A stretch of DNA of 64,000 bases from Calothrix sp. NIES-2098 (lineage in GTDB: Bacteria; Cyanobacteriota; Cyanobacteriia; Cyanobacteriales; Nostocaceae): the NCBI GenBank assembly GCA_002368175.1, contig AP018172.1:3284001-3348000 (forward strand), read 5' to 3'. The position numbers and the translations under genes were made by a program. Below the pieces are notes generated by a model, which saw only the letters and a program-made list of their open reading frames with translations, did no database searches and was not told the origin of the DNA. Below, one piece after another: positions 8,901 to 17,756 of the stretch. Within the stretch, counting starts at the first letter, position 1; each line of letters begins with the position of its first letter.

Positions 8901-10212
8901 CAATACTCCGGACAGTTTTGAGTTGAGCCAATCGACAAGAAAGCTATCGATCCATTAGGGTGCTGATTAGAAGAAACAAGCACAGGAACGATAGCTGTAT
9001 GGAAATTATACAAAGCCTGGTGGAAAAAATGGGCGTTTTGGGCAAACCGGGAGTAAAGGTGATGACAACGCTGTTTGCAACGATATTAATTACATGTGGC
9101 AAGGTAAATTTTACCAACTTGAGTCGCTACAGCAGTTTGAGCGAGAAAACCTATCGACGACAGTTTCACAGACAGTTTGACTTCGCCCAGTTCAACGCAG
9201 AAATTATCAAAGCAGCAAACTCTTTACAGCACCAGATGATCGCCGTGATGGATTGCTCATTCATTGCCAAAAGTGGGAAAAAGACCTTTGGACTTGACCA
9301 ATTTTACAATGGTAGTCACAATCGAGTCGAGAAAGGATTGGAAGTGTCCTTGGTGGCGGTGATAAATGTAGAAACTGAAGTGGGCTTTGGTCTGCTTGCT
9401 GAACAAACATTTGACCAAGGCTTCTGTCCAGAACTGACACGGATGGACTACTATCTTCACCACCTGGAAATTACTCAACCTCAATTACCTCCCCAAGTTC
9501 GCTATCTTGCTGTGGATGGAGCATATGCCAAGGAAGCATTTGTCACAGGGGTGAGGGCGCTCAAGCTCGATGTGATTAGTAAACTGCGCCGAGATGCGAA
9601 TCTACGATATGTGTTTGAAGGTGAACAAAAAGCACGGGGAGCTAAACGTAAATATGATGGCAAAGTTGATCTAGCCGACCCTACTCGCTTGAGTTGGGTA
9701 CGCGAACTGCAATCAGGGCTTGAACTCTACACATCTGTTGTATGGCACGTTTCACTCAAACGCAAGATACGCCTGGCTTATTTACTTGACCGCCGTCAGC
9801 CTCACAAACCGAGTTATGCTGTCTTATTCTCGACAGATATCAGCCAATCGCCAGACGAAATTTATCGTTTCTACAAACTGCGCTTTCAAATCGAATTCAT
9901 CTTCCGTGATGCTAAACAGTTTACCGGACTGAGTGATTGTCAAGCCCGTGATGTTAAAAAACTTGATTTTCATTTCAATGTCAGTTTCACTGCCTTAAAT
10001 CTTGCCAAGCTCGATGCTTATCGACAGCAGTCGGGTCAACAACCCTTTGTCTTTTCAATGGCCAGTGTCAAACGACGCTCTTTTAATGACCATTTGCTCG
10101 ACACGTTTATTTCAAAGTTAGGCCTTTGTGCGACTGTAATTAAATCTCATCCTAACTACCAAAGCCTACGATCTTACGGCGTTATTGCTGCCTAATTTTG
10201 TCCGAAGTATTG
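8901..10212 (+). mobile_element. IS4-family insertion sequence, complete, 1312 bp, with TIRs and 7-bp target duplication
   Basis: The left end CAATACTCCGGACAGTTTT (8901) and the right end read inwards from 10212, CAATACTTCGGACAAAATT, match at 13 of the first 14 positions and then diverge, giving terminal inverted repeats. TAAGAAA is directly repeated immediately outside both ends (8894-8900 and 10213-10219), a 7-bp target-site duplication. An intact DDE transposase fills the element. Intact ends, gene and duplication point to a fairly recent insertion. The IS4 family is assigned from the transposase; the subgroup is not certain. Confidence 0.92.
8999..10195 (+). CDS. IS4-family DDE transposase
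   Basis: A 398-residue transposase counted from the ATG at 8999; a GTG at 8960 would add 13 residues. The DDE catalytic residues appear as D85 (VMDCSF), D173 (AVDGAYAK) and E299. E299 sits in Y-x2-R-x3-E-x6-K (Y292, R295, E299, K306), the signature of IS4-type transposases. The frame is uninterrupted and nearly fills the space between the terminal repeats. AGGA lies about 12 nt before the ATG. The gene reads away from the glycosyltransferase on its left and towards the one on its right. Confidence 0.9.
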   Translation: MEIIQSLVEKMGVLGKPGVKVMTTLFATILITCGKVNFTNLSRYSSLSEKTYRRQFHRQFDFAQFNAEIIKAANSLQHQMIAVMDCSFIAKSGKKTFGLDQFYNGSHNRVEKGLEVSLVAVINVETEVGFGLLAEQTFDQGFCPELTRMDYYLHHLEITQPQLPPQVRYLAVDGAYAKEAFVTGVRALKLDVISKLRRDANLRYVFEGEQKARGAKRKYDGKVDLADPTRLSWVRELQSGLELYTSVVWHVSLKRKIRLAYLLDRRQPHKPSYAVLFSTDISQSPDEIYRFYKLRFQIEFIFRDAKQFTGLSDCQARDVKKLDFHFNVSFTALNLAKLDAYRQQSGQQPFVFSMASVKRRSFNDHLLDTFISKLGLCATVIKSHPNYQSLRSYGVIAA

Positions 10213-10219
10213 TAAGAAA

Positions 10220-10622
10220 TACAATCATATATATACGATGACTTTATTCATTGCTGATTGTCATCATGAATATCCCTGAGATAGGTTTTATGAAATTTTA
10301 GTAAGTTAAAGATAATAAAAAGCTAATTACTGAGTTATTACCAATATGATAAATTTTTTGTATATTACTACTTCAACTGTTGTATATACGGAAAAGTTTA
10401 TGGCAATATTAAATTAAGTTAGTTTAGTTAATTAGATATACTGATAAACGTAAATTAACAATTTTAAAAAATGATTTATAAATTTTATTCAGTATTTTTC
10501 CGGTTGTCAGATATTCATCGGGTGAAGTCTTAGATTTGCGTGTTAAGATGGAACTCGTATTAAATAGACTAAAATTGTTGATTTGTGCAATCACTTTTAA
10601 TTAAATAATATTTATTATCACT
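10220..10622. other. Non-coding AT-rich region before GT2 gene
   Basis: About 400 bp between the right target duplication of the IS and the next gene. It is very AT-rich, with no frame or clear hairpin. It should carry the promoter of the GT2 gene. Confidence 0.4.
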
Positions 10623-11570
10623 GTGTCTAAAGTTACTGTTTGTATTCCTACTTTTAATCGGGTTCATCTTCTGCCTTACGCTATTGAGAGTGTCCTCAAG
10701 CAGAGTTACCAAGATTTTGAATTAATTATCTGTGATGACGGTTCTAGCGATGGGACAGATGAATTGATGTCAGAGTACAGCGATCAACGTATTCAGTACA
10801 TTCGTCATCAGCAAAATATTGGTAAAAGTAATAATATGCGCTCTGGATTTAATGCAGCGAGTGGCGAATATTTTATAAAATTTGATGATGACGATCGGCT
10901 TACGCCTGATTTTTTGGCACGTACAGTTGCTATTCTTGAGCAAGACTCTAGTATTGATTTTGTGGGAACTGACCACTGGATAATTGATATTAATAATGTC
11001 CGCAATGATGAGGTGACTCAAGAAAATTCTCGTCGTTGGGGTAGGAAAAAATTATCTGCTGGGGTTGTGGATAATTTACTAGAGGTTGTGTTTATTTACC
11101 AAAGCTTTCAAATTGGTGCAACATTATTTCGGCGTCAGACATTGCAAGAATTGGAGTTTATGCTTCCCAATATCCAAAATTGTGAAGACAATGATTTATT
11201 TGTGCGTTTAGCTTTGGCTGGTAAAAAAGGTTATTATCTACCAGAACTATTGATGGAATATCGCTACCATGCAGAACAGCAAGGTATTAATAGAGCTATT
11301 CCTTATTTATTTGATAAGATTCAGTATTTAAAAAATTATAAGTTTGATTCAGAGAAATTAGAAACGATTAGGAAAAAACGGCTGGCTGAAGCTCAGTTGA
11401 TATTAGGTTTGCGTTTAATTGAAAAAGGTGAAATGCAAACTGGTAGAGAACTAGTTTTAGCTGGTAAGTCTTTTTCTAATCCTAAAGCTTGGACTGGATT
11501 AGGGTTGTCTTTTTTACCAGGTAGATTGCGTAGTAAGGGATTTAAAGCATTGCGGAAAGTGCGGGGTTAG
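10623..11570 (+). CDS. Glycosyltransferase family 2 (GT-A)
   Basis: This 315-residue protein starts at GTG (10623). VCIPTFNR at the N-terminus and CDDGSSDGT near residue 40 form the nucleotide-sugar site. KFDDDDR near residue 90 carries the metal-binding DXD. An ED motif (NCEDNDLF) near residue 190 is a plausible catalytic base. GT2 enzymes are inverting transferases that build O-antigen, exopolysaccharide or glycolipid. No membrane anchor is evident. Together with the GT4 gene beyond the IS it suggests a surface-glycan locus. The specific sugar is not predictable. Confidence 0.88.
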   Translation: MSKVTVCIPTFNRVHLLPYAIESVLKQSYQDFELIICDDGSSDGTDELMSEYSDQRIQYIRHQQNIGKSNNMRSGFNAASGEYFIKFDDDDRLTPDFLARTVAILEQDSSIDFVGTDHWIIDINNVRNDEVTQENSRRWGRKKLSAGVVDNLLEVVFIYQSFQIGATLFRRQTLQELEFMLPNIQNCEDNDLFVRLALAGKKGYYLPELLMEYRYHAEQQGINRAIPYLFDKIQYLKNYKFDSEKLETIRKKRLAEAQLILGLRLIEKGEMQTGRELVLAGKSFSNPKAWTGLGLSFLPGRLRSKGFKALRKVRG

Positions 11571-11737
11571 AAATTTCTCGCATAGGTGCAAGATAAAACA
11601 ATTTCAAACTGAAAAATATGTTTAGTTTTCAACTAAATATATTTTCATCATGCCAACTCAGAAATCAACAAAATGATGATGTGTACCTATATTTAAAATA
11701 AGCATTGAACTCGCAATCCAGAATCTGAATAAATTGA

Positions 11738-12181
11738 CAGCAAGGGAAGAAAACTTTAGATCTTAAATGTAAGATAGTCAGCACTGTTAAGGATGGATTT
11801 GTGATTGGTGCTTGGGATACCAATGCCGACATTACAGAACTACAAGAAGCACAGCAGAATTTGCTGAGTGGCGAACAAGAACGAGTTGCGAAACTTTCTA
11901 AAACAAACACAGCACTCAAAAATAGTCTCGATCGCCTCGCCGTCGACTCCGAACTTGATACTTTTCTTGGTCACGTCATCTTAGAAATTAAACATCAATT
12001 AGGTGCCCAGCGATCGCATCTCTTCCTCTACAATCCTCCCTCCCATACACTAAACTTACAGGGTTCGGAAACAGATGAGGTACTACCCAAGGAGCGACTA
12101 CAAGACATCGAACCTTTCTTATCCCTCTTGTGTCACTTTAGGCAGAGGAAAAATAGAAATCAGGGTGAGTTAGCAATATAA
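11738..12181 (+). pseudogene. Relic of a PAS/GAF multisensor gene
   Basis: The frame after a TGA at about 11735 encodes the end of a PAC segment (VKDGFVIGAWDTNADITEL), a coiled linker (QEAQQNLLSGEQERVAKL) and the first half of a GAF domain (LDTFLGHVILEIKHQLGAQ, then LFLYNPPSHTLNLQG), then ends abruptly at 12181. Such segments normally lie in the middle of large sensor kinases. Here neither the upstream sensor part nor a kinase follows. GTG or ATG codons inside give frames of at most about 126 residues. It is best read as a decayed fragment; expression as a small GAF protein cannot be excluded. Confidence 0.6.
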
Positions 12182-12354
12182 AAATTGGTGAACTTAGCCT
12201 ATAAACGATAGAAAGATTGTTGTAATTAGTGTTCCAAAGTCTATGCTAGTCATAGGGGAAGTCTGAAATGAATTGCTGGTAACTTTTATCTTTTTACTTC
12301 TCCCGCCTTTTTTCCTAATTCACATTAGGCGTAATTTGGAATTTTGAATTGGTA

Positions 12355-13368
12355 TTACTGATTAGGTTGATAAGGCGTATATTTGCCCCCTAGTGCTTCG
12401 ACAATGGTGCGGGTATTCGCCTCCATCATTTTGATATAAGTATCGCCTTCACTACCTTTTGCCCCAATTGAGTCAGAGTAGAGTTGACGTGGCGCTAGTT
12501 TAACTCCTGCTTCCTGGGCTACAGTCTTAATTAAAGCGGGGTTGATTGTAGTTTCCGCAAAAATTGCCGGAACGCCGATTTTTTTAATAGATTCTACCAA
12601 TCGCTGTACTGTTTGGGCGCTTGGTTGTTCTTCGGTACTGATGCCAATTAATGTACCAGCGATCGCTATTTGATAAGCGCGTCCATAATATTGAAATGCA
12701 TCGTGGGTGGTGACAAGTTTGCGTTTATCGGCTGGGATAGTTTGAATTTGTCGATCGATCCAGCTATGTAACTGCTTTAATTCCTTGGTTAGTTGCGCTG
12801 CATTCTGCGTAAATTTCTCTTTATCTTCTGGCAATAACTCAATTAAACCATCGCGAATCGCATTTACCATTGCGATCGCATTTTCTGCACTGCCCCAAAC
12901 ATGAGGATCTGGTACTATTTCACCTTTACCTTTATCTAACTCCAAAGGTTTAACAACTTCTCCCACTGCTAACCGCTTCACTCTTCCGCCAGCAGCATTC
13001 ATTAACTTAATTAATCCTGGTTCTAGATTGTAGCCGTTATACAAAATCAATTTAGCTTCTTCTAAAACTCGGCTGTCTGCTGGTACTGGTTCGTAAACGT
13101 GCGGATCTGTACCTGGTTTGAGAATTCCTGTTAGCTGAATTTCATCTCCCCCAATTTCTTGCGTTAGATCGGCAATGATTGTGCTGGTTGCAACAACTTT
13201 CGGTTTACCATTCCCCTGAGGACTGTTACTTTCAGTCGGCTGACTACAACCGAATAAAGCCAAAGGCAGAAGAATTCCCAGACACATCTGCGAAACAATA
13301 TTCTTGTTGATTCTGTTTATCTTCACTTCACCGCAGCAGCTCATCTCTACCCCAAGCATTAGTTTCAT
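12355..13368 (-). CDS. Mn/Zn ABC transporter substrate-binding lipoprotein (TroA/MntC/ZnuA family)
   Basis: A 337-residue cluster A-I metal-binding protein. LPLALFGC ending at C41 is a lipobox, so the mature protein is membrane-anchored. Internal starts at M9 (after GGGGTAGAG) or M28 would give a more usual signal peptide. The likely metal ligands are H90 (TDPHVYEP), H156 (PDPHVWGS), H222 (TTHDAF) and D299 (YSDSIG). The third ligand is His, as in TroA, rather than the Glu of classical MntC/PsaA. The His-rich loop typical of cyanobacterial ZnuA is absent. The metal is therefore Mn or Zn. The gene is divergent, across 69 bp, from the matching ATPase and permease genes. Confidence 0.85.
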   Translation of the reverse strand: MKLMLGVEMSCCGEVKINRINKNIVSQMCLGILLPLALFGCSQPTESNSPQGNGKPKVVATSTIIADLTQEIGGDEIQLTGILKPGTDPHVYEPVPADSRVLEEAKLILYNGYNLEPGLIKLMNAAGGRVKRLAVGEVVKPLELDKGKGEIVPDPHVWGSAENAIAMVNAIRDGLIELLPEDKEKFTQNAAQLTKELKQLHSWIDRQIQTIPADKRKLVTTHDAFQYYGRAYQIAIAGTLIGISTEEQPSAQTVQRLVESIKKIGVPAIFAETTINPALIKTVAQEAGVKLAPRQLYSDSIGAKGSEGDTYIKMMEANTRTIVEALGGKYTPYQPNQ

Positions 13369-13389
13369 TTATCAGTAATATTACTTCTC

Positions 13390-13426
13390 ACTATAGTTTT
13401 TTTCATATTTCTCTCATTTTTATAGT
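13390..13426. promoter_or_regulatory. Dyad in the divergent metal-transporter promoter
   Basis: ACTATA (13390-13395) and TATAGT (13421-13426) flank a T-rich stretch in the 69-bp gap between the binding-protein and ATPase genes. One regulator could control both directions here. The dyad is short, so this is only a candidate. Confidence 0.3.
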
Positions 13427-13437
13427 AAGCTCAAGTA

Positions 13438-14286
13438 ATGAAATATAAAAATAAAATTATGAAAAGTATCTCTTTTTACAATAAAAGTACTCAAGCATCG
13501 TTACACAACGAGGAAATACCTGCACAAGTTATTAAAACTCATGCAATGAAATCAAAACAAGGGATTAGCATTACCCATCTTGGCGTACACTACCGCGCTC
13601 AAGAAGCTTTGAGAGATGTCAACTGTTTTATTGAACCTGGTAAACTCACGGGTATTTTTGGCCCCAACGGTGCGGGTAAAAGTACATTGATGAAAGCCAT
13701 GTTAGGCTTGGTTACTCCAAGTAGCGGTAATGTCTTATACCAAGAAAAACCGTTAATGCAGCAACTAGAGAAAGTTGCGTATGTACCACAGCGCAGCCAA
13801 ATTGACTGGACTTACCCCGCTACTGTTTGGGATGTAGTGATGATGGGAAGGGTAAAAAAGACTGGATGGTTGCGTAGCTTTTCCGCAGTTAGCCGCCAAG
13901 TAGCAAATAATGCCTTAGAAAGAGTGGGGATGAATCAATATCGCGATCGCCCCATTGGCGAACTTTCCGGAGGACAGCAGCAGCGAGTATTTTTAGCCCG
14001 TGCTTTAACCCAGCAAGCAGAGATTTTCTGTTTTGATGAACCTTTAGTAGGTATCGATCAGAAAACTCAGACAGTAATTTTTGAAGTCTTCCACGAACTC
14101 GCAGCCGCAGGCAACATTGTCTTAGTAGTCAACCATGACTTAGGCGAATCCATCACTCACTTTGATGATTTAATATTATTAAACCAAGAATTAATCGCCA
14201 CAGGTTCACGGCAACAAGTACTCACCGAAGAAAACTTACACCGTGCTTATGGTGGTAAAGTAATGTACTTTTCTGATGCAGCCTAG
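13438..14286 (+). CDS. Mn/Zn ABC transporter ATP-binding protein (MntA/ZnuC-like)
   Basis: This ABC ATPase has Walker A GPNGAGKST, signature LSGGQQQRV, Walker B IFCFDEP and the H-loop VVNHD. It powers uptake through the permease encoded next. The full frame is 282 residues, but the conserved domain starts only after an ATG at 13546 (MKSKQGISI, residue 37). That start gives 246 residues, close to the usual size, so the first 36 codons may be leader. A tandem heptamer repeat fills the 78-bp gap to the permease gene. Confidence 0.85.
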   Translation: MKYKNKIMKSISFYNKSTQASLHNEEIPAQVIKTHAMKSKQGISITHLGVHYRAQEALRDVNCFIEPGKLTGIFGPNGAGKSTLMKAMLGLVTPSSGNVLYQEKPLMQQLEKVAYVPQRSQIDWTYPATVWDVVMMGRVKKTGWLRSFSAVSRQVANNALERVGMNQYRDRPIGELSGGQQQRVFLARALTQQAEIFCFDEPLVGIDQKTQTVIFEVFHELAAAGNIVLVVNHDLGESITHFDDLILLNQELIATGSRQQVLTEENLHRAYGGKVMYFSDAA

Positions 14287-14320
14287 ATTGTCAAGAGTCA
14301 AGAGTCATTATTTATCAGCC

Positions 14321-14366
14321 AAATGACAAATGACAAATGACCAATGACTAAGGACAAATGACAAAT
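14321..14366 (+). repeat. Heptamer-type tandem repeat (AAATGAC variants)
   Basis: AAATGACAAATGACAAATGACC..., then ACAAATGACAAATGA, a short tandemly repeated repetitive sequence typical of Nostocales. It fills the gap between transporter ATPase and permease genes, and the permease ATG at 14365 lies in its last unit, leaving no separate ribosome site. Confidence 0.75.
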
Positions 14367-15225
14367 GATATTTCAAGCATTAATTGAGCCATTGCAATAT
14401 GGCTTTATGCAGCGATCGCTTGTGATTGCAATTTTAGTTGGCTTGTTGTGTGCCGTCGTTGGTAGCTACTTGATGGTACAGCGATTGGCATTACTGGGTG
14501 ATGCGATCAGTCACTCAGTTTTGCCAGGACTAGCGATCGCCTTTATGGTGGGAGGAAATATATTTGTTGGGGCATTTATTGCCGGGGTTGTAAGTACAAT
14601 GGCGATCGCAGTTATTAGAACGCGATCGCCAATTAAAGAAGATGCAGCAATGGGCATAGTTTTCTCTGCATTCTTTGCCCTTGGTATTACTCTAATTACC
14701 GTAATTCAAAAAGATAACAAAATCGACCTCAATCACTTTCTATTCGGCAATATTCTTGGCGTCACCATTGATGAAGTAAGAGACACTGCAATTATTGCCG
14801 CGATTGTTCTATTAGTCGTAGTTTTGTTATATAAAGAACTTTTATTTTACACCTTTGACCCTTTAGGCGCACAAGCCGCAGGTTTACCAGTCAATCGCCT
14901 GAACTTTGGATTAATGCTGCTAATTGCATTAACAATTGTTGCCAGTATGAAAGCTGTAGGAGTAATTCTCGTACTTTCACTATTAATTACTCCAGGTGCT
15001 ACTGCTTATCTATTAGTTAAACGCTTAAACCAAGTAATGATTTTGGGTGCAGTTATTGGCGTTATTTCTAGTATTAGCGGTATGTACCTTAGCTACTTTT
15101 ATAACTTGCCTTCAGGCCCTGCGATTGTTTTAGTTGTATCGGGATTATTTGTATTGGCGTTATTATTTAGTCCGCGACACGGCATCTTTGCACCGCAGCA
15201 GAAGAAAGAAATGGTAGAAAAGTAA
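14365..15225 (+). CDS. Mn/Zn ABC transporter permease (MntB/ZnuB-like)
   Basis: A 286-residue integral membrane protein of the ABC-3 permease family with about eight hydrophobic segments. The first region (YGFMQRSLVIAILVGLLCAVVG) and the conserved GDAISHSVLPG loop are typical. It forms the channel of the importer whose ATPase is encoded just upstream and whose binding protein is divergent. The start codon lies inside a heptamer repeat with no good Shine-Dalgarno sequence; translation may depend on coupling or be weak. Confidence 0.88.
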   Translation: MIFQALIEPLQYGFMQRSLVIAILVGLLCAVVGSYLMVQRLALLGDAISHSVLPGLAIAFMVGGNIFVGAFIAGVVSTMAIAVIRTRSPIKEDAAMGIVFSAFFALGITLITVIQKDNKIDLNHFLFGNILGVTIDEVRDTAIIAAIVLLVVVLLYKELLFYTFDPLGAQAAGLPVNRLNFGLMLLIALTIVASMKAVGVILVLSLLITPGATAYLLVKRLNQVMILGAVIGVISSISGMYLSYFYNLPSGPAIVLVVSGLFVLALLFSPRHGIFAPQQKKEMVEK

Positions 15226-15278
15226 TCAATAAACTTCTAAACCACAGATTGTCAATGGTGTGCGATACATGGTAGGGG

Positions 15279-15329
15279 CACGGCACCAGTAAAGTTATTC
15301 TATCAATAGAAATATTATTGATGCCGTGC
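15279..15329. repeat. Inverted repeat GCACGGCA/TGCCGTGC
   Basis: GCACGGCA (15279-15286) and TGCCGTGC (15322-15329) can form an 8-bp stem downstream of the permease gene. GC-rich hairpins like this are often dispersed repeats in cyanobacteria; it could act as a terminator, although no T-run follows. Confidence 0.4.
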
Positions 15330-15510
15330 TACTACGTATAATATTTGTATTTAAATATACAAAATATTAAAATGCGATCGCACTCATCAACATTACAACA
15401 ATTAGCCTTAAACCTCAAACGTTAAACGTTAAGGTTATAACAATGACATGATGACATGATACCAAAGGCGATCGCAGTGATGAGAATGCGATCGCAAAGT
15501 GGAAAATGCA

Positions 15511-15936
15511 TTACTCCAGAATATAAGTACTCAAATAATCTAAAGGAACCGTAAACACGTAGTAGAGTACGCCCCCACCGAGGACAATCACAGCTAGACT
15601 CGCCAGAAGTATCCAACGATCTGGAGGTTGATAAGTATCTTCATCAATGTCTCGACGAACAGCGAAATAATGCTGCGTTGAAAGTAATACTGTTAACACG
15701 CCAACTAAAGCAAATGCTAAACCTAACTTCCAACCATTACCAGGAGGTTGTGGTGCTAATGGCGGTCGAATGATCCGCAAGCGTACAATTAACACACCAA
15801 AACCCATGAGTGCAATTCCACTCCGCATCCATGCTAGATAGGTACGTTCATTGGCTAAGTGATCCCGAACTCTATCTGACCTGTACTTCTTTTTTTCTAC
15901 TTTATTCTCTTCTACTTTTGCTGCTTCTATCTTCAT
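15511..15936 (-). CDS. DUF202 membrane protein
   Basis: A 141-residue protein with a basic N-terminus (KKKYRSDRVRDHLANERTYLAW), the conserved NERTxLAWxR stretch of DUF202/YidH-type proteins, and three predicted membrane segments (about 45-65, 80-100 and 115-135). Function is unknown in the family. It ends convergently towards the metal permease gene. Confidence 0.8.
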   Translation of the reverse strand: MKIEAAKVEENKVEKKKYRSDRVRDHLANERTYLAWMRSGIALMGFGVLIVRLRIIRPPLAPQPPGNGWKLGLAFALVGVLTVLLSTQHYFAVRRDIDEDTYQPPDRWILLASLAVIVLGGGVLYYVFTVPLDYLSTYILE

Positions 15937-16209
15937 GCGATTTACTTATTGAATCAATTCCTGACAATTTTCAATATTTATTTGCATCTAAACCAACTAT
16001 ATCAATAATTTAATTGCCAATTAAATAGCATTTTATTATTATCAATTAAACTTATTGATTAACTTAAACTTTTTAATCAATTTCTTTTATTGTACTTTGC
16101 GTTCAGTCATTTATAGGGGTTTAGCAATGCTAAATCGCTAGTTATTTTAAACTGGTTTAATACCTGTTTGAGCAACAGTTTTAAAACATTTTTACTACTA
16201 AATATTGCC

Positions 16210-16241
16210 AAAAACTCCATCCGCTTGTGGGTGGAGTTTTT
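16210..16241 (-). terminator. Intrinsic terminator after the secreted-protein gene
   Basis: AAAAACTCCATCC (16210-16222) pairs with GGGTGGAGTTTTT (16229-16241), giving a stem of about 12 bp with a T-run on either strand. It lies 26 bp beyond the stop of the minus-strand gene. Bases 15937-16209, between it and the DUF202 gene, are AT-rich and hold nothing else recognisable. Confidence 0.75.
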
Positions 16242-16266
16242 GATTGAGAACTTGAGCTTAATTTAC

Positions 16267-16890
16267 TTAATCGTTAATTTTGGCAGTGGTAAGTCCTGCA
16301 TCTAGCGTGGCTTGCACATCTTCAGGAATCAACCAGTTAGCTTCACCAGATTGAAAAACCTTTGCAGGTGGAAGATTGAATTCTGTTTCTCCTGTTTCGG
16401 GGTTGGTTGTTGCAACTAACCGAGTTCCGTGAACAATCTTCAAAGCTTTAGCTGATGTGGCTGCTTGTTCTTCTGTAGCTGCTTTTCCGGGAATATATAC
16501 GCCTTGGCAATCCCACTCATCATCTGTTTCTGCACCACTGGGTAGCAGATATAATTGATTGTCATAGGATGAGGTGGATTTTTTAGGTTTCTGACCGTAG
16601 ACTAATAGAGTTTTATCTGTTTCATTGCGACAAATTCCTACAGGATCTTCGCTATTTTCTACAATATACTTTTGGTATTGCAAATTAGAAATTTTTTGCT
16701 CAATTTCTGGTGTAGAGCCTTGGGTTTGTTTATCCTGTAAAGCAGTTTCCAGAGATTTGGTAATTTCTATATAGTCTGGGTCATCAGCTAATTTACTTCC
16801 TGCCCAAGATGGTTGAGCGATCGTTAAGTTTACTAGTAGCAATAAGCAAACAAGGGTGATTTTTACAAGAGTATTTTTGAACAATTTCAT
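16267..16890 (-). CDS. Exported protein of unknown function
   Basis: From the ATG at 16890, which follows GGAGAAACCC, the protein has 207 residues; an upstream ATG at 16923 has a poorer context. It has a signal peptide with a hydrophobic core (VKITLVCLLLLVNLTIA) and a likely cut after SWA. The mature part is soluble, with C-R-N and D-C-Q-G motifs containing two Cys that could form a disulfide in the periplasm. No family is recognised. It lies 107 bp downstream of the cadD-like gene on the same strand. Confidence 0.65.
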   Translation of the reverse strand: MKLFKNTLVKITLVCLLLLVNLTIAQPSWAGSKLADDPDYIEITKSLETALQDKQTQGSTPEIEQKISNLQYQKYIVENSEDPVGICRNETDKTLLVYGQKPKKSTSSYDNQLYLLPSGAETDDEWDCQGVYIPGKAATEEQAATSAKALKIVHGTRLVATTNPETGETEFNLPPAKVFQSGEANWLIPEDVQATLDAGLTTAKIND

Positions 16891-16996
16891 GGGTTTCTCC
16901 AGATCGGTTAGTTTCTTTAGCATTAATTACTTAATTCAGAGAATTAATTTGCAAGAATTTCATCTGTCTGCTGGCATAACTTGTCAACATCAAAAC

Positions 16997-17749
16997 TTAT
17001 TTTTGTTTAACTCCCTGGATAACTTCTGATTTAGATGCTTCAAAAGAAAGTCCATAATTTTCTTGCCAAATGTTCTTGCCTATAAATAATAGGTAAGAAC
17101 CAATACATACACATGTAATAAAAACTAAAGCAGGAGTTTCTAAGGTTTGGCTTTCTACTAAAATGGAAACACCTAATCCGATGAGCACAAAGGGAACTAA
17201 AGAGTGACCGTAGCGCGTAATTGCAGAAGCGATCGCCCCAATCTGAGTTAAGCGATAAGCTGTATAACACCACACCCCTACCAACAGAAAGAAGACTACT
17301 AAAATTACAAGTAACCTATCCCAGGTATGGGTAGCAAATAAGGGCATATAGATACTAATGTTGTCACTACCATTGGCAATGGTAACTGCTGCTACACCGT
17401 AGGTTTGAGGTGAAAGAAAATTACTCCACCAAGCTTGAGAAGATTCAGGGGTACTGACATCTTCTGTATCGTTATTCTCTTGATTGAGTAAGCGATGGAT
17501 ACCGATGATGATGGGTACAATACCGAGTAACCCAATCCAGGATTCTGGTAGTATGTATCTACCAAAAAAGCTGGGTAAGCTGGCAACTACTAACGCACTA
17601 AAACCCAAATACTGACCGATGACGATGTGACGACGGCGAAAGTACGCATTGATTTGTGAGAAAAATAGCGACAGAACGACGATATCATCAAGATTAGTAG
17701 CAGCAAAGGCGGTGAGTCCTGTAGGAATAGCAGTCAGTAGTTCGCTCAT
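16997..17749 (-). CDS. CadD-type cadmium/cation efflux transporter, copy 1
   Basis: A 250-residue membrane protein of the cadmium-resistance transporter family (LysE superfamily). It has a conserved ATNLDDIVVL near residue 17, HIVIGQYLGF near residue 41 and ANGSDNISIYMPLFA near residue 125, with about six membrane segments. The Asp residues in the first and third motifs are probably metal-interacting. Family members export Cd or related cations; the substrate here is not proven and Mn is possible. A paralogue lies at 19022-19708, with a LysR regulator between them. The long divergent upstream region carries a foldable leader. Confidence 0.82.
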   Translation of the reverse strand: MSELLTAIPTGLTAFAATNLDDIVVLSLFFSQINAYFRRRHIVIGQYLGFSALVVASLPSFFGRYILPESWIGLLGIVPIIIGIHRLLNQENNDTEDVSTPESSQAWWSNFLSPQTYGVAAVTIANGSDNISIYMPLFATHTWDRLLVILVVFFLLVGVWCYTAYRLTQIGAIASAITRYGHSLVPFVLIGLGVSILVESQTLETPALVFITCVCIGSYLLFIGKNIWQENYGLSFEASKSEVIQGVKQK

Positions 17750-17756
17750 GGGTGCG

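Noticed and set aside
8795..9013. 72-codon minus-strand frame across the left end of the IS4-type element
   Set aside because: It spans the target-site junction, so it is a product of the insertion.
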